DNA of 64,000 bases from Nocardioides jiangsuensis (GTDB lineage: Bacteria > Actinomycetota > Actinomycetes > Propionibacteriales > Nocardioidaceae): positions 1,364,001 to 1,428,000 of the forward strand of contig NZ_JAIEZQ010000001.1 in the NCBI RefSeq assembly GCF_019679455.1, read 5' to 3'. Positions 16,128-24,458 of the stretch are shown here, one piece after another (positions within the stretch are counted from its first letter, which is position 1; every line of letters begins with the position of its first letter). The notes under the pieces were generated by a model. That model had not been told where the DNA came from. It saw nothing but the letters and a program-made list of their open reading frames with translations, and did not search any database. A program made the translations under genes and the position numbers.

Positions 16128-17180
16128 GTGAAACGGCGGGCTTACGGACTCCTGGTGGGAGTCGCGATCATGACGGGTGTGCTCGCCGTCGTGGCAAGCC
16201 AGTCGCTGGGCCTGCCGATCCGCGACCCGGAGGGCTTCCTCGGACCCTCGTGGCTGCGCCTGCCGCTCCTGGTGGGCGGGGCGTTCCTCGCCGACGTGAT
16301 ACCGAGGGCCGCCTGGCGGTCGCGCCGTGACCCACGCGCCTTCCGGAACGAGGCCCGGGCGGTGATCGACGAGCACTGGACCCGGGAACGCATCGCGCTG
16401 GTCATCATCGGGCTGGCCAGCTTCTACGTGACGTACGTCGGCTACCGGAACCTCAAGAACTTCCTGCCCTTCATCCGCGAGGGCACGCAGGACCCGCTCC
16501 TCAAGGCGATCGACGAGGCCATCTTCTTCGGCGGCGACCCGGCGATCTTCCTGCACACCGTGCTCGGCGAGGGCGTCAGCGCGCACGTGCTGTCCTTCGT
16601 CTACCTGCTCTTCCTGCCGCTCGTGCCGATCTCGGTGATCGCGTGGCTCGTGTGGTCGCGCAACATCAGCTTCGGCTACTGGTACGTCACCGCGCAGTGC
16701 CTGTGCTGGGCGCTCGGCACGGCCAGCTACTACGCCATCCCGTCGCTGGGTCCGGCCTTCTACTACGTGTGGCTCTACACCGACCTCGACGTCACCGGTG
16801 TGACCCAGCTGCAGGACTCCCTCTCCGCCGGCCGGCTGGACGTCGTGCTCGACCCGTTCAACTCCGACGGCGTGCAGAGCGTGGCGGGCTTCGCGTCGCT
16901 GCACGTGGCGATCGTGCTCTGCGCGGCGCTCGTCGCGCAGTACACCGTGCGGCACGCCTGGATTCGGTGGGGGCTGTGGGTGTTCTTCGTGCTCACCGTC
17001 ATCGCCACCATCTACTTCGGCTGGCACTACATCTCCGACGACATCGCCGGCGCCGCGATCGCCATCATCTCGGTGTGGCTCGGCGGTCTGGCGACGGGTC
17101 AGAAGTTCGAGCGCCACGGCCGCTCCTCGCACCCGACCACGTCCAGCGCCGACGTACCGGTGGAGCGGGAGACCCTGTAG
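16128..17180 (+). CDS. PAP2-superfamily membrane phosphatase/transferase
   Basis: A 350-aa polytopic protein with about seven hydrophobic segments. C-terminal PAP2 motifs are GFASLHVA (about residue 259-266) and GWHYISDDIAGA (about 299-310), giving the catalytic His pair and Asp. The arrangement resembles the PAP2_3 (Aur1/inositol-phosphoceramide-synthase-like) subgroup rather than undecaprenyl-PP phosphatase. It likely acts on a lipid phosphate at the membrane outer face; the substrate is unknown. A leaderless promoter precedes it and it stands alone. Confidence 0.85.
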   Translation: MKRRAYGLLVGVAIMTGVLAVVASQSLGLPIRDPEGFLGPSWLRLPLLVGGAFLADVIPRAAWRSRRDPRAFRNEARAVIDEHWTRERIALVIIGLASFYVTYVGYRNLKNFLPFIREGTQDPLLKAIDEAIFFGGDPAIFLHTVLGEGVSAHVLSFVYLLFLPLVPISVIAWLVWSRNISFGYWYVTAQCLCWALGTASYYAIPSLGPAFYYVWLYTDLDVTGVTQLQDSLSAGRLDVVLDPFNSDGVQSVAGFASLHVAIVLCAALVAQYTVRHAWIRWGLWVFFVLTVIATIYFGWHYISDDIAGAAIAIISVWLGGLATGQKFERHGRSSHPTTSSADVPVERETL

Positions 17181-17385
17181 CCGGCACCTCCCCCTGGAAC
17201 ATCTGCGGCCGCGGGGTCGGTGAAAGCAAAATCATCTGCGAAATATCGCCTCTTCGCGTCAAATCCGACATTGGGGCGATACCTTGCTTGTGGGGTAATT
17301 CAAGGGAGCTTGGGGAAGTTCCCGACCGGCTGGGGGGCCGGTTCGACTATCTGGCTCTGAGGGGCCGGGGGGAGATCTAGACGTC
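17181..17385 (+). promoter_or_regulatory. Promoter/leader region of the LPQTG protein gene
   Basis: This 205-nt gap is relatively AT-rich at 17225-17300. TTGGGG at 17271 and GGTAAT at 17294 are 17 bp apart and form a plausible -35/-10 pair. A CCGGC/GCCGG hairpin near 17324-17342 lies in the leader, and GGGGGGAG occurs about 10 nt before the ATG. Confidence 0.4.
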
Positions 17386-18312
17386 ATGTCTACATACATC
17401 GGCGTGCGCTCGCACGCGTTCAAGGCATCCGCGGCCGTTCTTGCCGCCTTCCTGACGCTCGGCTTCGCCGGCGTCGCCAACGCGGCAGGCAACTCCGCGA
17501 ACGCCGGAGCCGGCGGGGCGGGTGACGCCAGCGCGAGCGCCGGTGCCCAGGACGGTGCCATCTGCCACAAGGCCGGCAAGAAGTTCGAGCTCATCCCGCC
17601 GGACCAGGCGCCGGGACACCTGAGCCACAAGGACGACGTCGCACCCAACGCGGACGGGATCTGCCCTGCAGGGGACCCGACCGACCCGACGGACCCGACG
17701 GACCCGACGGACCCGACGGACCCGACGGACCCGACGGACCCGACGGACCCGACGGACCCGACCGATCCGACCGACCCGACCGACCCGACCGACCCGACCG
17801 ACCCGACCGACCCGACCGACCCGACCGACCCGACCGACCCGACCGATCCGACCGATCCGACCGATCCGACCGATCCGACCGATCCGACCGATCCGACCGA
17901 TCCGACCGATCCGACCGATCCGACCGATCCGACCGATCCGACCGATCCGACGGACCCGACCGACCCGACCGACCCGACCGACCCGACCGACCCGGTGGAC
18001 CCGGTGGACCCGGTGGACCCGGTGACTGAGCTTCCGGACGAGGGTGGTCCGGTCCTCACGCCTTCGATCCCTGTCGTGGTTGACGGCCCGGAGCCCAGCG
18101 CCCCTGTGGCGGAGGAGCGCGAGACCCGCAAGCCTCGGGACGCTCGGATCCTCGGTGTGGCCAACACGGTCAGCCGGCCCGCCGCCGTGGTGCTGCCCCA
18201 GACCGGCGCACCTGCCGACCTCGGCCTCCTGGCCGGCAGCGGACTGACGCTCGTCGTCGCCGGTGGCCTGCTGCTCGCCACCCGTCGTCGCGGCCAGATG
18301 CCCCAGGCCTGA
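17386..18312 (+). CDS. LPXTG cell-wall-anchored protein with Asp-Pro-Thr repeat stalk
   Basis: A 308-aa surface protein. Residues 1-33 form a signal peptide ending VANAA. A short Ala/Gly-rich region and a small two-cysteine module (ICHKAGKKFELIP ... GICPAG) follow. The stalk is 35 Asp-Pro-Thr units plus 4 Asp-Pro-Val units. The sorting signal is LPQTG at 270-274, then a hydrophobic helix and RRRGQ tail, so sortase should attach it to peptidoglycan. No sortase gene is in the window. The small Cys module is the only candidate functional head; the protein may be mostly a spacer. Confidence 0.9.
   Translation: MSTYIGVRSHAFKASAAVLAAFLTLGFAGVANAAGNSANAGAGGAGDASASAGAQDGAICHKAGKKFELIPPDQAPGHLSHKDDVAPNADGICPAGDPTDPTDPTDPTDPTDPTDPTDPTDPTDPTDPTDPTDPTDPTDPTDPTDPTDPTDPTDPTDPTDPTDPTDPTDPTDPTDPTDPTDPTDPTDPTDPTDPTDPTDPTDPVDPVDPVDPVTELPDEGGPVLTPSIPVVVDGPEPSAPVAEERETRKPRDARILGVANTVSRPAAVVLPQTGAPADLGLLAGSGLTLVVAGGLLLATRRRGQMPQA
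17674..18024 (+). repeat. 9-bp coding tandem repeat, 39 units
   Basis: Thirty-nine in-frame 9-bp units occupy 351 bp. The unit is GAY-CCG-ACS (Asp-Pro-Thr) 35 times, then GACCCGGTG (Asp-Pro-Val) four times. Synonymous variants are clustered: eight GACCCGACG (units 2-9), eight GACCCGACC (12-19), eleven GATCCGACC (20-30). This pattern suggests block duplication or slippage. Confidence 0.97.
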
Positions 18313-18360
18313 CCGCGCAGAGACCAGCTGTCCCGGTCGACCCGGGAAGCTGAGCCCGGC

Positions 18361-18397
18361 TTGGCACCGCCCCTTCCTCCCAAGGGGGCGGTGCCAA
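18361..18397 (+). terminator. Hairpin terminator 1 after the LPQTG gene
   Basis: TTGGCACCG-CCCC-TT pairs with AA-GGGG-(G)-CGGTGCCAA, a 15-bp stem with one bulged G and a 6-nt loop. No U-tract follows. Confidence 0.75.
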
Positions 18398-18404
18398 ACC
18401 CCCG

Positions 18405-18439
18405 AGGCCCCGTCCCCTCCTCCCGAAGGGACGGGGCCT
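18405..18439 (+). terminator. Hairpin terminator 2 after the LPQTG gene
   Basis: AGGCCCCGTCCC at 18405-18416 pairs perfectly with GGGACGGGGCCT at 18428-18439 around an 11-nt loop. It lies 7 nt after the first hairpin, making a tandem terminator. Confidence 0.75.
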
Positions 18440-18793
18440 TGGCATGTCCGCAGTCGGTCGACCCACGCACGACGGGAGCCGGTCGATCGCGCAGCAAAGA
18501 GTCGCCGGTAACGGTATAAATCGGGCATTCACGACATCCGCTAAAGTTACAACCATGTAGTTCGTCAAGATGACACGCCGTGGGGCAGAAGTTTTTTATG
18601 TGAAAACTGTTCCTTTTGTGGCAGGTGCGCACTAACGTTCCCTCGACGGTGCTGCTCGGGTGGCTCGTCTCTCAGGTCGGCAGCTGGCTTATGGGAGGGC
18701 CAGCAGCCGGTGACCGGAAGGCCGGTCGTGCTGGGAACGGCCCGCGAACCGCCGGGGAAGCGGCTCGCGGGACACACCGAAAGGGACGAACAC
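18440..18793 (+). promoter_or_regulatory. Long AT-rich promoter region and structured leader of the NlpC/P60 gene
   Basis: No gene is visible in this 354-nt stretch. Positions 18505-18630 are unusually AT-rich for the window. GTAAC at 18508-18512 and its complement GTTAC at 18546-18550 flank 33 bp. Near the start codon, CCCGCGA-A-CCGC at 18741-18752 pairs with GCGG-C-TCGCGGG at 18760-18771 around a 7-nt loop. I compared it with the c-di-AMP (ydaO) riboswitch known upstream of such genes and do not see that consensus. Confidence 0.45.
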
Positions 18794-20266
18794 GTGCGAC
18801 TCCACCGAGCAGGTGCGCAGATGAGCAGCGAGACCGGCCGAGGCCGGCGGGTGCGGCTCCGCGTCGCCGTGACCGCGGGCGTGGCCCTAGCGGTGTCCGT
18901 GTCCGTCGTGCAGCCGGCCGCCGCCGACAGGGGCGACCGGGCGTTCCCCAGCCAGGAGCAGGTCGAGGCCGCGCAGCAGCGCGTCGCCGACAAGACCCGG
19001 GACGTCGGCGCGATCCAGGCGTCGCTCCTGCTCGCCAACCAGCGCCTCGAGCAGGCCGCGGTGGCCGCGGAGGTGGCGTCGGAGCAGTACAACGGCGCGA
19101 TGTGGCGGCTCGAGGAGGCCAATCTCCAGGTCGCGAAGGCCAAGGACGAGGCGGTCGCCGCCCGGCGGACGGTCGCAGAGCAGCGCGGCGCCATCGGTGC
19201 CCTGGTCGCGGCGTCGTACCAGCAGGGCACGGAGATCACCGCGCTCGGCGCGATGATGGACGCCTCCGGCCCGGAGGGCGTGCTCGACCAGTTCGCCGCC
19301 TTCCAGGGAGCCTCCGACTCCCTGCAGGCCGACTACGACCGGTTCTCCGCCGCCGACGCCCTCGCCCAGGTCTTCGAGAGTCGCGCCAAGGACGCGCGCG
19401 CCGAGCAGGTCCGCCTCGCCGCCGAGGCCGAGGTGGCCCGGGACCGGGCCACGCAGGCGGCGGACGACGCGCAGGCGGCGGCCGCGCAGATCGCCACCGA
19501 GAAGGACCTCCTCATCCGGGAGCTCGCGGCGGCCCAGAACATCTCCGTCGAGCTCGCTCAGCAGCGCCAGACCGCGCTCGAGGAGCTCGCCGCCCAGCGC
19601 GCCGCCGAGCGGGCCCGCGCCGAGGCCGAGGCCGCCGCCCGCGAGCAGGCTCGCGAGGAGGCCGCCAAGGCGCGCGAAGATGCACGGCTGCGCGCCGAGG
19701 CCGCCGCGCAGGCCCGTCAGGACGCCCGCCAGGAGGCGCGCCAGGACGCTCGTCAGGAGCAGCGCGAGCAGGCGGAGCGGGACGAGCCCGCGAAGGTCGA
19801 CAAGCCCAGCAGGCCGAAGAAGCCGAGCCGGCCCGCTCCGGCCCCCGCCCCCGCCCCGGCCCCGGCACCTGCTCCGGCCCCCGCGCCGGCCCCCAGCGGC
19901 AGCGGCGGAGCGGGCGAGGCCATCGCGTTCGCCAAGGCGCAGGTCGGTGAGCCCTACGTGTGGGGCGCCGCCGGTCCGAGCTCCTGGGACTGCTCGGGGC
20001 TGATGCTGGGCGCCTGGGGCGCCGCGGGCGTCTCCCTCCCGCACTACTCCGCCGCGCAGTACTACGCCGGCACCCCGATCTCGTCGGGCGACCTCCGCCC
20101 CGGGGACCTCGTGTTCTGGGGCTCGTCGAGCGACCCGAGCTCGATCCACCACGTGGCGATGTACATCGGCGACGGCATGATCGTGCACGCCCCGCGGACC
20201 GGCCGCCCGGTGTCGATCGACAGCCTCTACTACTGGATCCCGCCGAACTTCTTCGCCCGGGTGTAG
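18794..20266 (+). CDS. RipA-like NlpC/P60 peptidoglycan endopeptidase
   Basis: A 490-aa secreted hydrolase. After a signal peptide ending QPAAADR (about residue 43), residues about 50-340 form a long Gln/Ala/Glu/Arg-rich coiled coil. A Lys/Arg/Pro segment and an Ala-Pro repeat linker (about 352-375) lead to the NlpC/P60 domain. Catalytic Cys400 is in WDCSGL and His453 in HHVAMYIG. Such enzymes cleave D-iGlu-mDAP bonds during cell separation; the coiled coil would keep it inactive or recruit FtsEX-type partners. The GTG at 18794 has AAAGGGA upstream; an ATG at 18821 is an alternative start. Confidence 0.9.
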   Translation: MRLHRAGAQMSSETGRGRRVRLRVAVTAGVALAVSVSVVQPAAADRGDRAFPSQEQVEAAQQRVADKTRDVGAIQASLLLANQRLEQAAVAAEVASEQYNGAMWRLEEANLQVAKAKDEAVAARRTVAEQRGAIGALVAASYQQGTEITALGAMMDASGPEGVLDQFAAFQGASDSLQADYDRFSAADALAQVFESRAKDARAEQVRLAAEAEVARDRATQAADDAQAAAAQIATEKDLLIRELAAAQNISVELAQQRQTALEELAAQRAAERARAEAEAAAREQAREEAAKAREDARLRAEAAAQARQDARQEARQDARQEQREQAERDEPAKVDKPSRPKKPSRPAPAPAPAPAPAPAPAPAPAPSGSGGAGEAIAFAKAQVGEPYVWGAAGPSSWDCSGLMLGAWGAAGVSLPHYSAAQYYAGTPISSGDLRPGDLVFWGSSSDPSSIHHVAMYIGDGMIVHAPRTGRPVSIDSLYYWIPPNFFARV

Positions 20267-20311
20267 GTCGCGTCACTTCCCGTCCGCGCGGCGGCCTGGG
20301 ATTCTTGGCCC

Positions 20312-22252
20312 ATGCCCTCTCAGTACGTGTCTCCCACGGTTGACGTCCCCGCCCTCGCGACCCTGCTCGACGGCAGGTACGCCGAGGTCCGTCAGCTCGT
20401 CCGCAAGAACCTCGCCCAGCACGGCGACATCCTGCGCGACGCCGAGGAGATGAGCCGGGCGGACTTCCGGCAGCGGGTCCTCGACGTCGTGGTGATGATG
20501 GCGCGGACCGGCCAGACCGGCATGGGGTTCCCCGAGGAGTACGGCGGAGGCGGTGACATCGGCGCCTCGATCGCGGCGTTCGAGACCCTCGCCTACGGCG
20601 ACCTGTCGGTGCTGGTGAAGGTCGGGGTGCAGTTCGGCCTGTTCGGCGGGGCGATCCTCCAGCTGGGCACGAAGCCGCACCACGACGCCTACCTGGCCGA
20701 CCTCGTGAGCGGGAAGCTGCTCGGCTGCTTCGCGATGACCGAGACCGGCCACGGCTCCAACGTCCAGGCGCTCGGCACCACCGCGGTGTACGACGCGGCG
20801 ACGGCGGAGTTCGTGATCAGCACCCCCGACGACCTCGCCCGCAAGGACTACATCGGCAACGCCGCGATGCACGCCTCGACCGCCGTGGTCTTCGCCCAGC
20901 TCGTCGTCAACGGGCAGTCGCAGGGCGTGCACGCCTTCGTCGTACCGATCCGCGACGAGACCGGGGAGCCCGTGCCCGGGGTCCGGATCGAGGACTGCGG
21001 GCAGAAGATCGGGCTCAACGGCGTCGACAACGGCAGGCTCTGGTTCGACGGGGTCCGGGTGCCCCGGGAGGCGCTGCTCAACCGCTACGCCGAGGTCACC
21101 GCGGACGGCGCCTACACGTCGGAGATCGAGAACCCCGACCGCCGGTTCTTCACGATGCTCGGCACGCTCGTCCAGGGGCGGGTGTGCGTGGGTGGGGCGG
21201 CGATCAACGCCAGCAAGGTGGCGCTGGCGGTGGCGGTCAAGTACGGCCTCCGGCGGCGCCAGTTCGGCACGCCCGGCTCGGGAGACGAGGAGCTCCTGCT
21301 CGACTACGGCATGCACCGGCGTCGGCTGTTCCCGCTGCTCGCGCGCACCTACGCCCTGCACTTCGCCCAGGAGCGGTTGGCCGCCGACCTGCACGAGGTG
21401 TTCTCCCACGAGGACGCCTCGGAGCGCGACCGCCGGGCGCTGGAGTCCCGGGCTGCCGGCACCAAGGCGCTCGGCACCTGGCACGCGTCCCGGACGATCC
21501 AGGAGTGCCGCGAGGCCTGCGGTGGCGCGGGCTACCTGTCGGTGAACCGGTTCGACGCGCTCCGCGCGGACACCGACGTCTTCACCACCTTCGAGGGCGA
21601 CAACACGATCCTGCTGCAGCTCGTCGCGAAGGGCCTGCTCACCGACTACCGCGACGCCTTCGGCGACCTCGACCAGTTCGGGATGGTGCGGTTCGTCGCC
21701 TCGGTCGCGGTGGAGACGGTGATGGAGCGCACGAGCGTGCACAAGATCCTCGACCGGCTTCGCGACGTGGTGCCCGCCAACGACCCGGACACCGACCCGG
21801 ACGCGGGGCTGCTCGACACCTCCGCGCACCTGAACCTGCTGCGGTGGCGCGAGGAGCACATGCTCGCCGGGGTCGCGCGGCGGCTGAAGAAGGGGATGGA
21901 CGCCGGCGGCGACCCGGCCGCGGTGTTCAGCGCCTGCCAGGACCACGTGATCGGCGCGGCGCACGCGCACGTGGAGCGGCTGGTGCTCGAGGCCTTCGTG
22001 GACAAGGTGGGCGCGATGGAGACCGGGCCGAACCGCGAGGCGATGCACCTGCTCTGCGACCTCTACGCGCTCTCGGCCATCGAGCGGGACCGGGCCTGGT
22101 TCATGGAGCACGGCCGGCTCTCCAACGCCAAGTCCAAGGCCGTCACCGCGATGGTCAACGAGCTGTGCCGGCGGGTCCGCCCGATCTGCGGCGACCTCGT
22201 CGACGCCTTCGACGTCCCGCCGGAGATGCTCCGCGCCGAGATCATCCACTAG
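20312..22252 (+). CDS. Acyl-CoA oxidase/dehydrogenase family protein
   Basis: A 646-aa flavoprotein of the acyl-CoA oxidase-like branch of acyl-CoA dehydrogenases, larger than the usual 380-400 aa ACADs. Landmarks are GFPEEYGGGG (about 71-80), the FAD/substrate segment CFAMTETGHGSNVQ (about 139-152), KYGLRRRQFG (about 310) and FEGDNTILLQ (about 428-437), whose Glu is the expected catalytic base. It oxidizes fatty acyl-CoA in beta-oxidation. A C-terminal helical domain of about 200 residues follows. GATTCT ends 6 nt before the ATG, so it may be leaderless. Confidence 0.9.
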   Translation: MPSQYVSPTVDVPALATLLDGRYAEVRQLVRKNLAQHGDILRDAEEMSRADFRQRVLDVVVMMARTGQTGMGFPEEYGGGGDIGASIAAFETLAYGDLSVLVKVGVQFGLFGGAILQLGTKPHHDAYLADLVSGKLLGCFAMTETGHGSNVQALGTTAVYDAATAEFVISTPDDLARKDYIGNAAMHASTAVVFAQLVVNGQSQGVHAFVVPIRDETGEPVPGVRIEDCGQKIGLNGVDNGRLWFDGVRVPREALLNRYAEVTADGAYTSEIENPDRRFFTMLGTLVQGRVCVGGAAINASKVALAVAVKYGLRRRQFGTPGSGDEELLLDYGMHRRRLFPLLARTYALHFAQERLAADLHEVFSHEDASERDRRALESRAAGTKALGTWHASRTIQECREACGGAGYLSVNRFDALRADTDVFTTFEGDNTILLQLVAKGLLTDYRDAFGDLDQFGMVRFVASVAVETVMERTSVHKILDRLRDVVPANDPDTDPDAGLLDTSAHLNLLRWREEHMLAGVARRLKKGMDAGGDPAAVFSACQDHVIGAAHAHVERLVLEAFVDKVGAMETGPNREAMHLLCDLYALSAIERDRAWFMEHGRLSNAKSKAVTAMVNELCRRVRPICGDLVDAFDVPPEMLRAEIIH

Positions 22253-22276
22253 CGAGCGGCCGGTGCCGGAACAGGA

Positions 22277-22325
22277 AAACGCCCCCGCAGCGATCGAGGT
22301 GCTTTCCCTCGATGCGGGGGCGTTT
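22277..22325. terminator. Bidirectional terminator between acyl-CoA oxidase and ppa genes
   Basis: AAACGCCCCCGC at 22277-22288 pairs with GCGGGGGCGTTT at 22314-22325, extended inside by ATCGAGG/CCTCGAT. A-rich and T-rich ends suit termination in both directions between the convergent genes. Confidence 0.85.
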
Positions 22326-22356
22326 CAGGTCCTGACGGTGCTGGAGGCGCTCCAGG

Positions 22357-22848
22357 TCAGTGGCTGGCCTCGTCCTTGGCGCGCTGGAAGGAGGCGCGGA
22401 CCTCGTCCTCGGCCTCGGTGCGGCCGACCCAGTTCGCGCCCTCGACGGACTTGCCGGGCTCGAGGTCCTTGTAGACCTCGAAGAAGTGCTGGATCTCGAG
22501 CCGGTCGAACTTCGAGACGTGGTTGATGTCGCGCAGGTGCTCGAGGCGCGGGTCGTGCGAGGGGACGCACAGGACCTTGTCGTCGCCGCCGGCCTCGTCG
22601 GTCATCCGGAACATGCCGATCGCGCGGCACTTGATCAGGCAGCCGGGGAAGGTCGGCTCCTGGAGCAGCACCAGCGCGTCGAGCGGGTCGCCGTCCAGAC
22701 CGAGGGTGTCCTCGATGAAACCGTAGTCCGCCGGGTACTGCGTGGAGGTGAACAGTGTCCGGTCGAGCCGGATTCGACCGGACTCGTGGTCGACCTCATA
22801 CTTGTTGCGCTGGCCCTTCGGAATCTCAACCAGTACGTCGAACTCCAC
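22357..22848 (-). CDS. ppa: Inorganic pyrophosphatase
   Basis: A 163-aa family I soluble pyrophosphatase hydrolysing PPi in the cytoplasm. It shows [15 protein letters not shown] near the N-terminus, [12 protein letters not shown], the metal-binding [10 protein letters not shown] motif with its Asp residues, and KDLEPGK near the C-terminus. I chose the GTG at 22848: GGAGG lies eight bases upstream and the length then matches the 162-aa mycobacterial enzyme. Two in-frame GTGs upstream (22854, 22863) are too close to or inside the Shine-Dalgarno sequence. Divergent from dacB. Confidence 0.95.
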   Translation of the reverse strand: MEFDVLVEIPKGQRNKYEVDHESGRIRLDRTLFTSTQYPADYGFIEDTLGLDGDPLDALVLLQEPTFPGCLIKCRAIGMFRMTDEAGGDDKVLCVPSHDPRLEHLRDINHVSKFDRLEIQHFFEVYKDLEPGKSVEGANWVGRTEAEDEVRASFQRAKDEASH

Positions 22849-22913
22849 GTCCACTTCCTCCACTCGGCGTTCTCAAGATCAGTGCGGCCTAGTGTCGCGC
22901 ACAACGGAGGAAA

Positions 22914-24419
22914 ATGCGCAGTCGGGAGGCGTTCGGCATGGCCAGAGGTGACGTACGCCACTCCGGCCGTCGGGTCGACCGCTCCGCCCGGACCGGTTCC
23001 GGAAGGCTGCTGCGCCGGGCCACCGTCGCGCTGGTCGTCCTCGTCCTGGTCCTCGCCGGCGTCTCCTACACCTTCGACCTCGGCAACCGCTGGCTCGGCT
23101 GGGACTACCCCTCGCCGGTCACCGAGCCGGCCGCGGTGGCGCCGCCACCGGGTCTGAGGCTGCCCGCGGCGACCGTCGCGGAGCCGGTGGCCGTGCCCGG
23201 CGACGCGAGCACCGCCGCGGACCCCGCGAAGGTGCGCCGCGCGCTGGCCGGGCTGCTGCGGGACAAGAAGCTCGGCCCCCGCGTCGCGGTGGCGGTGGAC
23301 CAGCTCTCCGACGGGTCCCCGGTGTTCCGGTCGGGGCCGACGGTGGTCACGCCGGCGTCGACGATGAAGCTGCTCACCTCCGCCGCGGCGCTCGCCGCCC
23401 TCGGCCAGGGACACACGTTCAGCACGACGGTGGTGGCCGGCGCCACGCCACGTCAGGTCGTGCTCGTCGGGGGAGGGGACCCGCTGCTCGCGCGCACCCC
23501 GAGCGGCGACGACACCTACCCGGCCCGGGCCGACCTGCTCACCCTGGCGAAGAAGACCGCCCGCTCCCTTGACGGGCTCGGCCGCACCCGCGTCTCCCTC
23601 GGCTACGACGCGTCGCTGTTCACCGGCCCCGCGGTCAGCCCGCAGTGGCCCGCGTCGTACCTGCCCGACGACGTGGTCTCGCCGATCTCGGCGCTCTGGG
23701 TCGACGAGGGCCGGGAGCGGCCGGGGATGGTGGACCGGTCGGCCGACCCCGCCCTCGGCGCGGCCCAGGTGTTCGCGCAGGCACTCGCCAAGCAGGGGAT
23801 CGCGGTCGTGGGCCGGCCCCGCCCGACCGCGGCGGACGCCGAGCCCGACGTGCTCGCGGAGGTGGAGAGCGCGCCGCTCGAGCAGGTCGTGCAGTGGGTG
23901 CTCGAGATGAGCGACAACGAGGGCGCCGAGGTGCTGTTCCGGCACGTCGCGCTCGCCACGGACCGGCCCGGGTCGTTCGTCGGGGGGAGCGCCGCCGTAC
24001 GCGACGTCCTCGCCGACCTCGGGATCGACACCGCCGGTCAGCGGATCCTGGACGGCAGCGGGCTCTCACGCGACGACCGGGTCGCGGCGGAGACGCTCCT
24101 CGCGGTGGTCGGCGCGGCCGCGGACGAGGACCACCCCGAGCTGCGCCCGGTCGCGGTCGACCTCCCCGTTGCGGGCTTCACCGGCTCGCTGACCTACCGG
24201 TTCGCCACCGGCGACGACGCCGGCCTGGGCCGGGTCCGGGCGAAGACCGGCACGCTGACCGGCGTGCACGGGCTGGCCGGGACCACGACCGACCTCGACG
24301 GCACCGTGCTGTCCTTCGCGGTGGTCGCCGACCGGGTCAAGGTGGAGAACACGCTGGACGCCCGGGCCACGATCGACGAGATCGCCGCCGCCCTCGCGGG
24401 CTGCTCCTGCGGAGCCTGA
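22914..24419 (+). CDS. dacB: D-alanyl-D-alanine carboxypeptidase/endopeptidase (PBP4, DacB)
   Basis: A 501-aa low-molecular-mass class C penicillin-binding protein. An N-terminal membrane anchor lies at about residues 36-52. Active-site motifs are STMK at 149-152 (nucleophile Ser149), SDN at 333-335 and KTG at 444-446. It trims peptidoglycan stem peptides outside the membrane. GGAGG stands three bases before the ATG at 22914, which is close; an ATG at 22938 is the alternative. TAGTGT at 22890-22895 is a likely -10 in the 65-nt gap shared with ppa. Two cysteines end the protein (GCSCGA). Confidence 0.92.
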   Translation: MRSREAFGMARGDVRHSGRRVDRSARTGSGRLLRRATVALVVLVLVLAGVSYTFDLGNRWLGWDYPSPVTEPAAVAPPPGLRLPAATVAEPVAVPGDASTAADPAKVRRALAGLLRDKKLGPRVAVAVDQLSDGSPVFRSGPTVVTPASTMKLLTSAAALAALGQGHTFSTTVVAGATPRQVVLVGGGDPLLARTPSGDDTYPARADLLTLAKKTARSLDGLGRTRVSLGYDASLFTGPAVSPQWPASYLPDDVVSPISALWVDEGRERPGMVDRSADPALGAAQVFAQALAKQGIAVVGRPRPTAADAEPDVLAEVESAPLEQVVQWVLEMSDNEGAEVLFRHVALATDRPGSFVGGSAAVRDVLADLGIDTAGQRILDGSGLSRDDRVAAETLLAVVGAAADEDHPELRPVAVDLPVAGFTGSLTYRFATGDDAGLGRVRAKTGTLTGVHGLAGTTTDLDGTVLSFAVVADRVKVENTLDARATIDEIAAALAGCSCGA

Positions 24420-24446
24420 CCGCCCTCGGGTGTTGAGCGCACGGCG

Positions 24447-24452
24447 TAGGGT
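24447..24452 (+). promoter_or_regulatory. Leaderless-type -10 box before the DUF2342 gene
   Basis: TAGGGT is followed by 6 nt and then the ATG at 24459. No Shine-Dalgarno sequence is present. Confidence 0.6.
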
Positions 24453-24458
24453 CGAGCC

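Noticed and set aside
17674-18024. Possible CRISPR array
   Set aside because: The units are contiguous 9-bp coding repeats with no spacers.
17259-18632. Long minus-strand open frames (up to 457 codons, Gly-Ser-Val and Gly-Arg-Ile repeats) opposite the LPQTG gene
   Set aside because: They arise because a 9-bp repeat without stop codons keeps every frame open. Only the plus frame has a signal peptide, sorting signal and ribosome site.
18640-18793. c-di-AMP (ydaO/yuaA) riboswitch before the NlpC/P60 gene
   Set aside because: Its conserved blocks (GGGGGACCC, GGGTGAA, CCGTCAGCTAACC) are not present; only an unassigned hairpin is seen.
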